From JAUVKT01 sp942491535 (GTDB lineage: Bacteria > Bacteroidota > Bacteroidia > Bacteroidales > VadinHA17), in assembly GCA_942491535.1 (NCBI GenBank), contig CALOBV010000007.1:310001-374000 (forward strand): a DNA stretch of 64,000 bases, in the 5' to 3' direction. Position 1 is the first letter of the stretch. Each line of letters opens with the position of its first letter. The notes beneath the pieces are model-generated. The model was not told the origin of the DNA. It saw only the letters and a list, made by a program, of their open reading frames with translations, and did not search any database. This document shows, piece after piece, positions 55,162-64,000 of this stretch. A program made the translations under genes and the position numbers.

Positions 55162-56256
55162 TTAAATCAATTCATCAGCCTCTGACTTCTTCTTCTTCAG
55201 AACAATCTTGCTTATCCTGCCATCAGATCCGGCAAGATAGCCTGTATTTGTTCCCGGTACCGATCTGCCGGTATAGTATCCTTCAGAAGAAATCTTTTGC
55301 CAGCTATTGCCATTATCCACTGAAATATCAATGCCGGTTTTACCTGCTGCAAGAGCAATATCCTTTCCCCTGTAGTTGACCCAGAAGACACAACTCCGGT
55401 ACTGATCGGGCATTTCTTCTGCAAGTATCCATCTTTCACCCCCATCCAGGGTAAAAGCCGCAATTCTTTCATTCATCTCAGGATTCTCAAAATCTCCGCC
55501 AACTATTATACCACGGTCCTCATCCACAAATGAAATTGAAAATATTCCAGTGGATGGTTCTGCATATACTATACCTGTTTCTGATGCTTTCCAGCTCAGG
55601 CCATGGTCATCCGATGAAAATACCCTTGCCCCCCCCCCACCGGTAGCTATCCATACTTTGCCTGATCTATTATACTGTATGCATGAATTAGAGGCAGCAA
55701 AATTAAACTCCTTATCAAGCAGTATGGGCAGGCCCTCAACTCTTTCCCATGTCTGGCCACTGTCATTTGTCTTTATCACGAAACTTGTACTATCAATAGG
55801 ATCGCCCAGTGCCATGCCCCTTAAATCATCGGCAAAACTAAGTGAATTAAAAAAAATGCCGGGTGTAGTATTCTCATATACTATCTGCCAATCCTCCCCG
55901 GCAGTTTCTGTAAGATAAGCCCTTCCGGGATTTGATGTTCCAAGCACAAGTGCCCTGTTGGCATTCCATGCATAAATACTCCTCAGGTCATCCTCCTCTG
56001 CGCCATCTATCTGACCAATCTTCCAGGATTGTCCCCCGTTGGCTGTAAGTAAATACTCCCCTCCGCTGCCCGAAGCCCAGACGATGTTTTTATCGATCAC
56101 ATTCAGTGCTCTTATACTTGCTTCCGAGCCTGTGTTAAGTGGAGTAATTACCAATTCAAAATCATCTGCATCAAGTCTCCTTGAACAGGATATACCAACC
56201 AATCCTGTCAGTAGTATTGACACAATCAATATTTTACCTGAGAATACCTTATTCAT
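55162..56256 (-). CDS. YCF48/BNR-repeat-like lipoprotein
   Basis: A 364-residue lipoprotein (LLTGLVGISCSRRL, Cys 24) made of repeats with Gly-Gln-Ser-Trp signatures, such as SGGEYLLTANGGQSWK, TNDSGQTWERVEGL and SSDDHGLSWKASE. This is the YCF48/sialidase-BNR type propeller, with about five blades. Such exported proteins often act in assembly or sensing, not catalysis. It precedes aminopeptidase P, separated by the heptamer array. Role unknown. Confidence 0.82.
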   Translation of the reverse strand: MNKVFSGKILIVSILLTGLVGISCSRRLDADDFELVITPLNTGSEASIRALNVIDKNIVWASGSGGEYLLTANGGQSWKIGQIDGAEEDDLRSIYAWNANRALVLGTSNPGRAYLTETAGEDWQIVYENTTPGIFFNSLSFADDLRGMALGDPIDSTSFVIKTNDSGQTWERVEGLPILLDKEFNFAASNSCIQYNRSGKVWIATGGGGARVFSSDDHGLSWKASETGIVYAEPSTGIFSISFVDEDRGIIVGGDFENPEMNERIAAFTLDGGERWILAEEMPDQYRSCVFWVNYRGKDIALAAGKTGIDISVDNGNSWQKISSEGYYTGRSVPGTNTGYLAGSDGRISKIVLKKKKSEADELI

Positions 56257-56502
56257 AAATCCCCCACCTTATTAATTAATATACCTTATTCTTCTTCAAC
56301 CCTGCCAGCAAACAGGCACCTTATCAACCTCAAGCTCGCTGCTAAAAGCAACAAAAAAGTAAAATAACTAAAAATATTGGTGAATTAATATGACAGATAA
56401 TATTATTGAAGATGGGCAGAAGTTTAACACAACATTAACATAGGATATATATGTTTGTATAACAGGTCTTTACACGACATAAATATTCAACATCCCTTCT
56501 AT

Positions 56503-56518
56503 TACTATATTTATAGTA
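56503..56518. promoter_or_regulatory. BlaI/MecI-type operator 1
   Basis: TACTATATTTATAGTA has perfect 7-bp arms (TACTATA/TATAGTA) around TT, resembling Bla/Mec dyads TACTAnnnnTAGTA. It lies 61-76 bp upstream of blaI. Confidence 0.8.
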
Positions 56519-56536
56519 GGTTTATTATACATCTAA

Positions 56537-56552
56537 TACTATATTTGTAGTA
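56537..56552. promoter_or_regulatory. BlaI/MecI-type operator 2
   Basis: TACTATATTTGTAGTA repeats operator 1 with one change in the right arm, 34 bp downstream (about three helical turns). It lies 27-42 bp before blaI and probably overlaps its promoter, implying autoregulation. Confidence 0.8.
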
Positions 56553-56578
56553 GTTAATAATTTTCTACAATTAATTAA

Positions 56579-56980
56579 ATGAATGCTCCCAAAATCACAC
56601 GACTCACAAAAGCAGAAGAGCAGGTAATGAATATCTTATGGGAACTGGAAGAGGCTGTTGTAAAAGACCTTGTTGACAGCTTCGACAATCCGAAACCTGC
56701 TTATACGACAGTTGCAACTGTATTAAAGGTACTGGAGAAGAAGGATTTCGTCAGTCATAGGAAAATAGGCAACACCCACCTCTTCACGGCTGAAATAAGC
56801 AAGGTTGATTATACAAAATATCAACTGTCAAATCTTCTGGTTAATTATTTTAACGGCTCATTCCCAAAAATGGCCACCTTCTTTGCCAGGGAAAATGATA
56901 TCTCACTAAAAGAACTGGAAGAAATCATTAATGAGACCCGGGATGAATTAAAAAATAATAAAGATAATAGTAATGATTGA
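56579..56980 (+). CDS. BlaI/MecI-family repressor
   Basis: A 133-residue winged-helix repressor. The N-terminus ITRLTKAEEQVMNILWELEEAVVKDLV and the recognition region PAYTTVATVLKVLEKKDFV are characteristic. The C-terminal helices (FARENDISLKELEEIINE) contain the site cleaved in the family after signalling by the partner protease. It overlaps the M56 gene by 8 nt, as in many bla/mec-like pairs, and has two operators upstream. No beta-lactamase gene is adjacent, so the regulated target is probably elsewhere or the operon itself. Confidence 0.95.
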   Translation: MNAPKITRLTKAEEQVMNILWELEEAVVKDLVDSFDNPKPAYTTVATVLKVLEKKDFVSHRKIGNTHLFTAEISKVDYTKYQLSNLLVNYFNGSFPKMATFFARENDISLKELEEIINETRDELKNNKDNSND

Positions 56981-58370
56981 GTTCGGAGCTTACCTGATAA
57001 AGGCATCACTTTCAATGTCTCTGCTCTATTGTGTTTACTGGTTCTTCCTGAGGAGGGAGACATTTTTCAATACGAATCGGATATTCCTTATGTCTGCCCT
57101 GGTACTGTCTATGGTAATTCCCATGATAACACTTCATTACAGTGCTTCTTTGCCGGCAGCCAGTTCTTCAGACCCTGTTCTGGAATCTTTGTTTAACAGA
57201 AGTAATGGCACCGGTAATAAGATTCCCGGAATATCTTTTATTGTTATTATAGTCTACATAACAGGTGTGGCCATTTTCTTTTCCAGGATACTGTGGCAGT
57301 TTATTTTACTTACCTCAATTATATTGAGATCAACCCATAGAAAGGATGAGGAAATAAGAATAATTGAGAATGACAAATTTCTGCTTCCATTCTCTTTTAT
57401 GAAGATGATATTTATTAACCCCAAATATATCAGAGATACTGAAATTGATGATATTATAGCCCACGAAAAAGTGCACATTCGTGAAAATCATTGGTTTGAT
57501 CTCTTCATTGTAGAAATGATAACCATATTTATGTGGTTCAACCCCTTTATATGGCTATACGAAAGATCAATTAAACAAAATCATGAATACCTCGCCGACG
57601 AAGGAGTCATTGCGCAGGGCTACAGCGTCGGCAGGTATCATTCTGTATTAATTAACCAGTTGATGGGAATGGAAATTATAGGTATAACCAATAATCTTAA
57701 CTACTCTCTCAACGCAAAACGTTTAAAGATGATGAAACAAAAGAAGACCCCAAAGACCAGAGCCCTGCATATACTATGGTCTCTGCCTGTTGTGATTCTG
57801 TTACTCGCAGCTTTTGCGCAGCCAGAATATGAAAAGAATGACACTAATACAATCCCCACTGTTGCAAAGGCAGTTAAACTAACATGTGGCGTTTATGATG
57901 TTAAAGGTGATCCTATACCGGGTGCAACAATCGTTTTAAAAGGCAAAACAGACGGCACTACCACTGATAAGGAAGGTATATTTACAATTGACCTGGAGAA
58001 TAACGACATTGTAATTATTAAAGCCAAAGGATTTAACGACGAGGTAATTTACATGGAAAAGCTTGTCGCTAAAAATGGGAAAACGGATAACTATAAGCTT
58101 AAAGTAAAGATGGTTGCTGAGGGACAGAAGGAGGTTCTGAAAGGTGATGCAAACAGCGAAATAAAGGAACTGGAGATGTTGTTAAAGAAGCTCAACGTCA
58201 GGAAAGATGAGCTTGATGTGATGAAGAAAAAAATCTCCCAGGCTGAAAAAGAAGGTAATGTTGATAAGGATGAGCTTGAAAAGAAGAAAGCCTCACTTAA
58301 GGAGGAGTACCTTGCTGTTACAGAAAAAATGGCCAAAGTAAAGGAGAAGCTGAAAGCTCTGCAGAAATAG
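56973..58370 (+). CDS. BlaR1-like M56 zinc metallopeptidase with C-terminal carboxypeptidase-like and coiled-coil regions
   Basis: A 465-residue membrane sensor. N-terminal helices (about 8-24, 36-50, 85-110) and the M56 zinc motif HEKVH (164-168), with a following Glu in EYLADE, then another helix (ILWSLPVVILLLAAFAQ, ~268-285). After it lies a CarboxypepD_reg-like domain (~310-380, VYDVKGDPIPGATIVLKG), ending in a Lys/Glu coiled coil (~395-465). Typical BlaR1 has a penicillin-sensing domain; here the sensor is replaced by the carboxypeptidase-like and coiled-coil modules, so the signal is probably not a beta-lactam. Overlaps blaI by 8 nt. Confidence 0.92.
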   Translation: MIEFGAYLIKASLSMSLLYCVYWFFLRRETFFNTNRIFLMSALVLSMVIPMITLHYSASLPAASSSDPVLESLFNRSNGTGNKIPGISFIVIIVYITGVAIFFSRILWQFILLTSIILRSTHRKDEEIRIIENDKFLLPFSFMKMIFINPKYIRDTEIDDIIAHEKVHIRENHWFDLFIVEMITIFMWFNPFIWLYERSIKQNHEYLADEGVIAQGYSVGRYHSVLINQLMGMEIIGITNNLNYSLNAKRLKMMKQKKTPKTRALHILWSLPVVILLLAAFAQPEYEKNDTNTIPTVAKAVKLTCGVYDVKGDPIPGATIVLKGKTDGTTTDKEGIFTIDLENNDIVIIKAKGFNDEVIYMEKLVAKNGKTDNYKLKVKMVAEGQKEVLKGDANSEIKELEMLLKKLNVRKDELDVMKKKISQAEKEGNVDKDELEKKKASLKEEYLAVTEKMAKVKEKLKALQK

Positions 58371-58415
58371 GAAGAGATTTGCACCAATCAGGGACAAATT
58401 AACACGAATAAAAAA

Positions 58416-58440
58416 GAGGGGGATCAAAATGGTCCCCCTT
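58416..58440. terminator. Possible bidirectional terminator
   Basis: GGGGGA and TCCCCC form a 6-bp stem in the gap between two converging genes (58370 and 58498). The flanks are AT-rich without a long T run. An ATTAACACGAAT-type element occurs in opposite orientations on each side (about 58399 and 58492). Confidence 0.5.
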
Positions 58441-58497
58441 AATTATTTAAATCTTTGAAATTATTCTCTTATCCGTGAAATTTGTCTTTAATTCGTG

Positions 58498-60654
58498 TTA
58501 ATCTTCCTCCCCGAAGAACCACTTCATCCAGTGTTCATTCTGTGCATTTCTGTGATGAACAGCTTTCGGTCCGCCCCATCCATGTCTTCCGCCGGCATAG
58601 ATCATAAAATCAAAACGCTTATCAAGATCCTGTAGCCGGGATATAAGGTATATAGAGTTTTGCATATGGACATTATCATCTGCCATACCGTGTACTATAT
58701 ATAATTTACCTTTCAGGTTTTCAGCATAAGTTAATACAGACCCTGCTTTATAGCCTTCAGGATTGTCCTCTGGCGTATCCATAAACCTTTCAGTATAAAC
58801 ATTGTCATAAAGGCGCCAGTCTGTTACTGAATAATTAGCTATACCATGTGTCCAGTAATCAGCCCCATAGGTTAGAGCCATAGCTGTAGTATATCCGCCA
58901 TATGACCCGCCTGTTATCCCCATCCTATCGGCATCAACATATGGTTTCTCTCTTAACCACTTTACTGCCTCTATATAATCATGCATTTCCCATTTTCCAA
59001 GATTCCTGTACATATAATCCAGTCCCTTTTTGCCAAAATGCCCTGAGGCTCGGTGATCAACAGAGATTGTAATAATATTATTTTGAGCATACCAGCTGGG
59101 CCTGCCACTGTACCTGTTTCTGACGCCTCCTGAATCGGGGCCACCATAGATTGTAAAGACCACGGGGTATTTCTTAGTTTCGTCAAAGTTCAATGGGTAT
59201 GTTATAAGGGCCGGAAGCATGAAGCCATCTGTTGAAGGTATTCTCACCAGTTCACTCTTTGCCATCTTAGAAGCATCAAATTCTATTTTTTCTGCTGCCT
59301 CAATATCTTTAACCTTACTGCCACCTTTATCAATAAGTGTTATTGTTTGTGGGGTAGTAATATTCGACCAGCTATCGATAATATATTTTCCTGATGGTGA
59401 AATATTGGCAGAGTGGTTGCCGGCCCCGGAAGTAAGTTGTACTAATCCTGAGCCATCGAGTCCTACTCTGAACAGCTGTATGTCTGTCGACTCACTGCCA
59501 GTACCTGTAAAATATACAATTCCGAGTTTTTCATCAACCCTGCTAATCCCGAGGACTCTCCAATCAAGATCGGTTAATTGTGCCTTTAAATTACCATCCC
59601 AGTCATAGTAATAGAGATTGAACCATTCGCTTTTACAAGATCTGACGATAAAGCCACTCCCATTTTCAAATACGTATATATCACTAAAGAAATCGACCCA
59701 TGTATTATTTTTTTCGACATAGATCTCATCAAAATCACCGGTGCTAATATCTGCCAGGATAAAGCTCATGTCGTTCTGATCGCGGTTAAGCACCTGCACC
59801 ATTAGCTTCCTGCTGTCGACAGTCCAGGTTGGCCATGCTATATACTGATCTATACTATCATCTGTTTTTATCCATATGGTCTCCTTTGTTCCCAGGTCAA
59901 CCACTCCCATCTTAACAATAGGATTCTTGTCTCCCGGTTTTGGATAAGGAGTTATTTCCTGCGTCCCATGAAGTCCGTCAGGTTCATCAATACGGTTTAT
60001 AATAAATTCCGGAACCGGGCTCTCGTCTGTATGTAAATAAGCTATCTTATTCCCGTCAGGTGACCACCAGAATGCAGCATACCTGGTTGCTCTTCCAAGT
60101 ATCTCTTCCATATATACCCATGAAGCATATCCATTATAAATTTTATCTGTAGCACCGGTCGTTAAGCGAACTTCCTTGTTCTTTTCCAGGTCGAATATGT
60201 AAAGATCGCGATTCTTTGTATATGCGACCTTCTTTCCATCTGGCGACATCTTTGGGTTAAGTTCTACAGACTCGTCATCAGTCAGTCTCTTTGCTTCAAG
60301 GTCACCCAGTGTGAAAGACCATAGATCATTATCCTTTGCCAGAACCACTGTCTCCTGGTCTTCCCCTATAGATATTCCGTATCCAAGGCTGAATCCTTCA
60401 GGTAAGCTTTCTGAGAAATCTCCACGCCTGTCGACATAATCTTTATATACTTTCTTCTTGCCTGTCCTGACGCTAACGCTCATAACTATCCTGTCACCAT
60501 CTGAATTGGTGTCATACATCAGGTAGTTATTATCGTCAGCCCATCCCAGTATTGATGAAGGCTGGCCAGGTCTTTGTGCAAGAACACCATTTTGCAAAAT
60601 AAAAAGCAGAAGCAAAATACTTAGTCCCCGGTATAATACTTTTAAACGTTTCAT
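58498..60654 (-). CDS. Dipeptidyl-peptidase IV (S9B)-like prolyl dipeptidase
   Basis: A 718-residue serine peptidase releasing X-Pro dipeptides. Signal peptide followed by GVLAQRPGQ. A DPPIV N-terminal propeller (about 90-470) includes LSPDGKKVAYTKNRDLYIFD and the WVYMEEILGRATRYAAFWWSPDG loop. The catalytic domain has the nucleophile GGSYGGYT (Ser584), Asp659/660 in ADDNVHMQNS and His691 in GGRHGWGG. Extracytoplasmic by signal peptide. Another proline-specific peptidase in a window with several. Confidence 0.95.
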   Translation of the reverse strand: MKRLKVLYRGLSILLLLFILQNGVLAQRPGQPSSILGWADDNNYLMYDTNSDGDRIVMSVSVRTGKKKVYKDYVDRRGDFSESLPEGFSLGYGISIGEDQETVVLAKDNDLWSFTLGDLEAKRLTDDESVELNPKMSPDGKKVAYTKNRDLYIFDLEKNKEVRLTTGATDKIYNGYASWVYMEEILGRATRYAAFWWSPDGNKIAYLHTDESPVPEFIINRIDEPDGLHGTQEITPYPKPGDKNPIVKMGVVDLGTKETIWIKTDDSIDQYIAWPTWTVDSRKLMVQVLNRDQNDMSFILADISTGDFDEIYVEKNNTWVDFFSDIYVFENGSGFIVRSCKSEWFNLYYYDWDGNLKAQLTDLDWRVLGISRVDEKLGIVYFTGTGSESTDIQLFRVGLDGSGLVQLTSGAGNHSANISPSGKYIIDSWSNITTPQTITLIDKGGSKVKDIEAAEKIEFDASKMAKSELVRIPSTDGFMLPALITYPLNFDETKKYPVVFTIYGGPDSGGVRNRYSGRPSWYAQNNIITISVDHRASGHFGKKGLDYMYRNLGKWEMHDYIEAVKWLREKPYVDADRMGITGGSYGGYTTAMALTYGADYWTHGIANYSVTDWRLYDNVYTERFMDTPEDNPEGYKAGSVLTYAENLKGKLYIVHGMADDNVHMQNSIYLISRLQDLDKRFDFMIYAGGRHGWGGPKAVHHRNAQNEHWMKWFFGEED

Positions 60655-60884
60655 TTAATAAAGTTTAAGTTTTAGTCTAATATTCAGATGTATAAAAATA
60701 ATCAATAGACAGGCATTATCCCGTAATATTGTTTAATAACATAGAAAATTTTATTCCCTGCTATCCTATATGACATAAAAAATCGTGAACCAACAACTAA
60801 ATTATTAATATCATTTACTTTAACAGGTTTGTTAAAATATTTTAATTTTACCGATCTACATATTACGATCCAAATAAATAAATA

Positions 60885-62715
60885 ATGAAAATTATATCAA
60901 GAATTATGCTGGCGGGTTTTCTATTATCACTTATTAGTATAAATAGTTCCGCTCAAAAGAAAGCAAGTCCTGTTTTCAAAGATGGGATGGCCCAGATTGT
61001 CCCTGATTTCGATGATCCGGATAAATGGATCTGTTCATGACCTGTGGGTTGAGACAGAGTTTGATTCTGATGGCGACGGCAAACCAGACAGGATGTACGT
61101 TGATGTAACCCGTCCATACCAAACCGATACTGAAGGACTTAAGCTACCTGTAATTTATGAATCCAGTCCGTATTATATGGGTACCGGATCTAATAACAAG
61201 GAAGATTTCTGGGACGTAAGGCAGGAACTGGGCGAAGAACCGCCGGCAAGGATGAACCCTCCTGAAATAAAACAACAGGAGAGGAAAGGATATATTTCTA
61301 AATCACAAACTCGTGATTGGGTACCAAGAGGCTTTATAGTAGTCCATTCCTGTTCGCCAGGAACAGGTCTGTCGCAGGGATGCCCGACAATAGGCGGAGA
61401 CAACGAATCTCTTGCCCCGAAGGCGGTTATAGACTGGCTGAACGGACGAGCAAAGGGCTATACAACAATAGATGGAGATGAGACAGTTGAGGCATACTGG
61501 GCGACCGGCAAAGCAGGCATGACAGGAACCTCATATAATGGTACTCTTCCGCTGGCTGCAGCCACCACTGGAGTAGAAGGACTCGAAGCAATAATACCTA
61601 TAGCTCCCAATACTTCTTACTATCACTATTACAGATCAAATGGTCTTGTGAGAAGTCCCGGTGGATACCTTGGAGAAGATGTGGATGTTCTTTATAATTT
61701 TATAAATAGTGGGTATCCCGAAAACAGAGAATATTGCAACACCAATATAAGGGATATAGAAATGAATCAGAACCAGGACAGGCTTACTGGCGACTACAAT
61801 GAATTCTGGGCAGGCAGAGATTATCTTAACGATCTTAAACCTCTCAGGGCTGCTGTCCTGATGTCTCATGGATTTAACGACTGGAATGTAATGCCAGAAC
61901 ACAGCAACAGGATATCACAGGCTCTCAAAGCAAAAGGAGTACCTGTACAGATATATTATCACCAGGCCGGTCATGGTGGTCCTCCTCCAATAGAGATGAT
62001 GAACAGGTGGTTTACCAGGTACTTATTCGGCATCGAGAATGGTGTGGAAAATGATCCGAAGGCCTGGATAGTCAGAGAAGATGATAGTAAGCCAACTCCC
62101 TATAAGGACTATCCTAACCCTGATGCTTCAGAAATAGTATTATACCCGGGGGCTGGGGCGCCCGGAATTGGGTCTTTATATACTGAGAAAAAGATTGACC
62201 AGGGAAATGAAACACTTATTGATAACGTCTCATTCGATGGCACCTCACTTGCAAAAGCAGAATGGACAAATCACAGGTTGCTTTATCTGAGTCAGGTATT
62301 AAAGAAGGATATACATATTTCCGGAACTGCGAGAATTACTATTAAGGCAGCAAGCAGCAAGCCTGCCGTCAACCTTTCTGTGTGGCTTGTTTCATTGCCC
62401 TGGAACGATGGGCGCAGGGCAAAGATTACAGATAATATTATTACCAGAGGATGGGCTGATCTGCAAAACTCGAAGTCTCTTAGCAAAAGCAAGCCTCTGG
62501 TTCCGGGTAAATTTTATGAAATGACATTTGACCTGCAACCTGACGATCAGGTATTAAAAGCTGGTCAGCAGATAGGACTGATGATATTTTCGAGCGACAG
62601 GGAGTTTACACTCTGGCCTGATCCCGGAACAGAGCTTACTATTGACCTGGACGGCACTTCACTGACTTTACCGGTTGTTGGAGGTAAATCGGAATTTAAA
62701 AAAGCGACAGAATAA
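60885..62715 (+). pseudogene. X-Pro dipeptidyl-peptidase / CocE-type hydrolase (S15-like), frameshifted near the 5' end
   Basis: A serine hydrolase of about 610 residues. The first 50 codons (ATG 60885; signal peptide MKIISRIMLAGF...SSAQ) end at a TGA near 61038, but the second frame opens just before with HDLWVETEFDSDGDGKPDRM. A single missing base near 61030 joins them. The remaining frame has the S15 nucleophile GTSYNG (Ser codon 61531-61533), Asp in GFNDWNVMPEHSN and His in QAGHGGPP, and a C-terminal X-Pro-type beta domain. The length and start fit the X-Pro dipeptidyl-peptidase/CocE family. The one-base fault may be a sequencing error. Confidence 0.85.
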
Positions 62716-64000
62716 TTAATTTGGCTGCTCTGGTCTGGCTGCCCTCCATCCGTCTTTCAGTGCTTTACTGAGATCATTGACCAGGTCTTTATTTTCGGGA
62801 ATATCTGCAATATTCATATTCTCACCAGGATCAGTCTGATGATCATATAATTCGCTGGCAACATAGTCCAGAGCAACTTTGTTATCGTTATCCCAATAAT
62901 ACCATTCAATATAATGATACCTGTCGTTACGCATCGCATAGCCCATATATCTTAAACTGTCTATAGATACTCTGGGCCTCCTGTGAAACTGGCTGAAAAT
63001 GGCCGATTTCCACTCCTTTTCAGGATCTTCCAGGAGAGGAACCATGCTTGTTCCCTGCAGGTAATCTGCTACATCTATGCCTGCAAGTTCACATAAAGTC
63101 GGAAAAACATCAACAAGTTCAGTCAGCCTTTCGGTGCTTTGACCCTTTCCCTTTATACCACTGGCTCTGATAATAAGGGGTACTCTTGTATCAATCTCAT
63201 AATTAGTCATTTTCCCCCAGCTTCCATGCTCTCCAAGCTTCCATCCATGGTCTCCTATAATCACAACAATTGTATTATCACTAAGACCCATCTCATCCAG
63301 TCCATCAAGTAAACGTCCAAAACAGGCATCCACATAACTCACAGATGCATAGTATCCATGCTTTAACATTCGACCCAGGGAATCAGGCAGAGTACCTAAA
63401 ACAGGATGTTGAACAATCGACTGCATATCCAGGCAGCTTTTCAATTCATACATAGAGTTCATTGCAAAACCAGGTGCATTCTCAGGAATATAATTGTTTA
63501 GTGCAGGTGTTATTTCATCTCTGTCGTAAAGATCCCAGTATTTCTTGGGAGCAACAAAAGGCAGGTGCGGCCTGTAATAACCCATTGCAAGGAAAAATGG
63601 CTCATCCATATCTTTAAGTCTTGCCAGTGTTTCAAGTGCCAGATCTGTTTGAGCACCGTCGTAAAACTCACTATCCGACCCATCATAGATTTCAACAGAA
63701 GTACCATAGCCCCAGCCGTCATTATATAGCTTTTCACCCGGTCTGCTTATCATCAAATCAGCCCTGCGCTTGGCCTGGGCAGCAGTTATCTCATCATCAT
63801 AGTGGAAAGTTTCGGCATCGCGATCAACCATATCAGCTGTCCTGTACTCAGGAGGTCTGAGATCGGGCTCATCAAAGGAAATGGAATCAGGAACATGATT
63901 ATGGAAAATCTTCCCTATCGAAACGGTATGATATCCAAATTTCTTAAAATATTGTGGCATAGTTACAATATCAGGGTGCACCCCTCTGTGGTGGTCTCCC
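62716..64000 (-). CDS. Iduronate-2-sulfatase-like sulfatase, C-terminal part (runs off window)
   Basis: Sulfatase fragment of over 420 residues ending at 62716. The frame stays open past 64000 (GDHHRG-like residues before VHPDIVTMPQYFKKFGYHT), so the codon at 63979-63981 is internal and the true start lies outside. Visible hallmarks: VSIGKIFHN, PFFLAMGYYRPHLPFVAPKKY, the metal-ligand region TIVVIIGDHGWKLGEHG and KMTNYEIDTRVPLIIRA. The N-terminal CxPxR formylglycine site is not in view. Family members remove sulfate from glycans; pairing with the nearby hydrolase is positional only. Confidence 0.9.
   Translation of the reverse strand, partial: GDHHRGVHPDIVTMPQYFKKFGYHTVSIGKIFHNHVPDSISFDEPDLRPPEYRTADMVDRDAETFHYDDEITAAQAKRRADLMISRPGEKLYNDGWGYGTSVEIYDGSDSEFYDGAQTDLALETLARLKDMDEPFFLAMGYYRPHLPFVAPKKYWDLYDRDEITPALNNYIPENAPGFAMNSMYELKSCLDMQSIVQHPVLGTLPDSLGRMLKHGYYASVSYVDACFGRLLDGLDEMGLSDNTIVVIIGDHGWKLGEHGSWGKMTNYEIDTRVPLIIRASGIKGKGQSTERLTELVDVFPTLCELAGIDVADYLQGTSMVPLLEDPEKEWKSAIFSQFHRRPRVSIDSLRYMGYAMRNDRYHYIEWYYWDNDNKVALDYVASELYDHQTDPGENMNIADIPENKDLVNDLSKALKDGWRAARPEQPN

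Larger units (their letters stand above)
56257..56578. other. Divergent regulatory region of the YCF48-like and blaI genes
   Basis: About 320 bp separating two divergent genes. It contains two dyad operators (56503-56518, 56537-56552) and a related half-site (TCTACAA near 56563). The rest is AT-rich. Confidence 0.7.

Overview
The window looks like a chromosomal segment of an AT-rich Bacteroidota genome, most likely an environmental Bacteroidales/Marinilabiliales-type organism. The evidence is two complete SusC/SusD outer-membrane uptake cassettes, lipoproteins with short Cys lipoboxes, a TonB receptor paired with a DUF4249 lipoprotein, DUF3822 and DUF4954 proteins, MacB-like permeases, and promoters of the TTG/TAnnTTTG type. 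Several genes use TTG or sit just after decoy TTG/GTG codons. The lineage call is inference from family content.

Layout: 0.5-4.6 kb is a dTDP-rhamnose operon (rmlA, rmlC, rmlD; rmlB is absent) followed by a phosphohexomutase whose 3' end is frameshifted. 4.7-10.9 kb holds yjbQ, an FN3-like/FISUMP lipoprotein, a DUF4369-thioredoxin-like protein, a caspase-like peptidase and a DUF5683-like protein; all but yjbQ and the caspase are broken by many single-base, mostly deletion-type shifts. 11-15 kb has a RecD2-like helicase, a small membrane-anchored protein, DUF3822, rsmD and a zinc-ribbon-like membrane protein. 15.3-16.1 kb is the most unusual locus: two exact-length 318-bp tandem units, each made of the first 38 nt of tRNA-Asp, a palindrome and a GIY-YIG nuclease gene, followed by an intact tRNA-Asp. 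16.7-23.3 kb contains a methyltransferase, a SIS/DUF4954 pair and envelope proteins separated by a 150-bp direct repeat. 23.5-29.4 kb has a prolyl oligopeptidase and a TonB receptor/DUF4249 pair. 29.4-38.5 kb is an efflux operon (tolC, hlyD, ABC ATPase, MacB-like permease) divergent from a sigma-54-type two-component system. 38.7-40.0 kb has a MORN protein and an outer-membrane protein. 40.1-51.7 kb carries two paralogous SusC-SusD-lipoprotein cassettes. 52-64 kb carries peptidases (S37, aminopeptidase P, DPP IV, an X-Pro dipeptidyl-peptidase-like hydrolase), a YCF48-like lipoprotein, a BlaI/M56 pair with two visible operators, and the C-terminal part of an iduronate-2-sulfatase-like enzyme.

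How it works together: the mutase would supply glucose-1-phosphate to RmlA for cell-surface rhamnose. The five peptidases, four from families that cut at proline, beside SusC/SusD pairs without glycoside hydrolases, suggest uptake and digestion of proline-rich peptides. The two-component pair probably controls the divergent efflux operon through a perfect 25-bp palindrome between them. Heptanucleotide repeats begin exactly at stop codons in three intercistronic gaps. No CRISPR array, insertion sequence, prophage or rRNA operon was seen.
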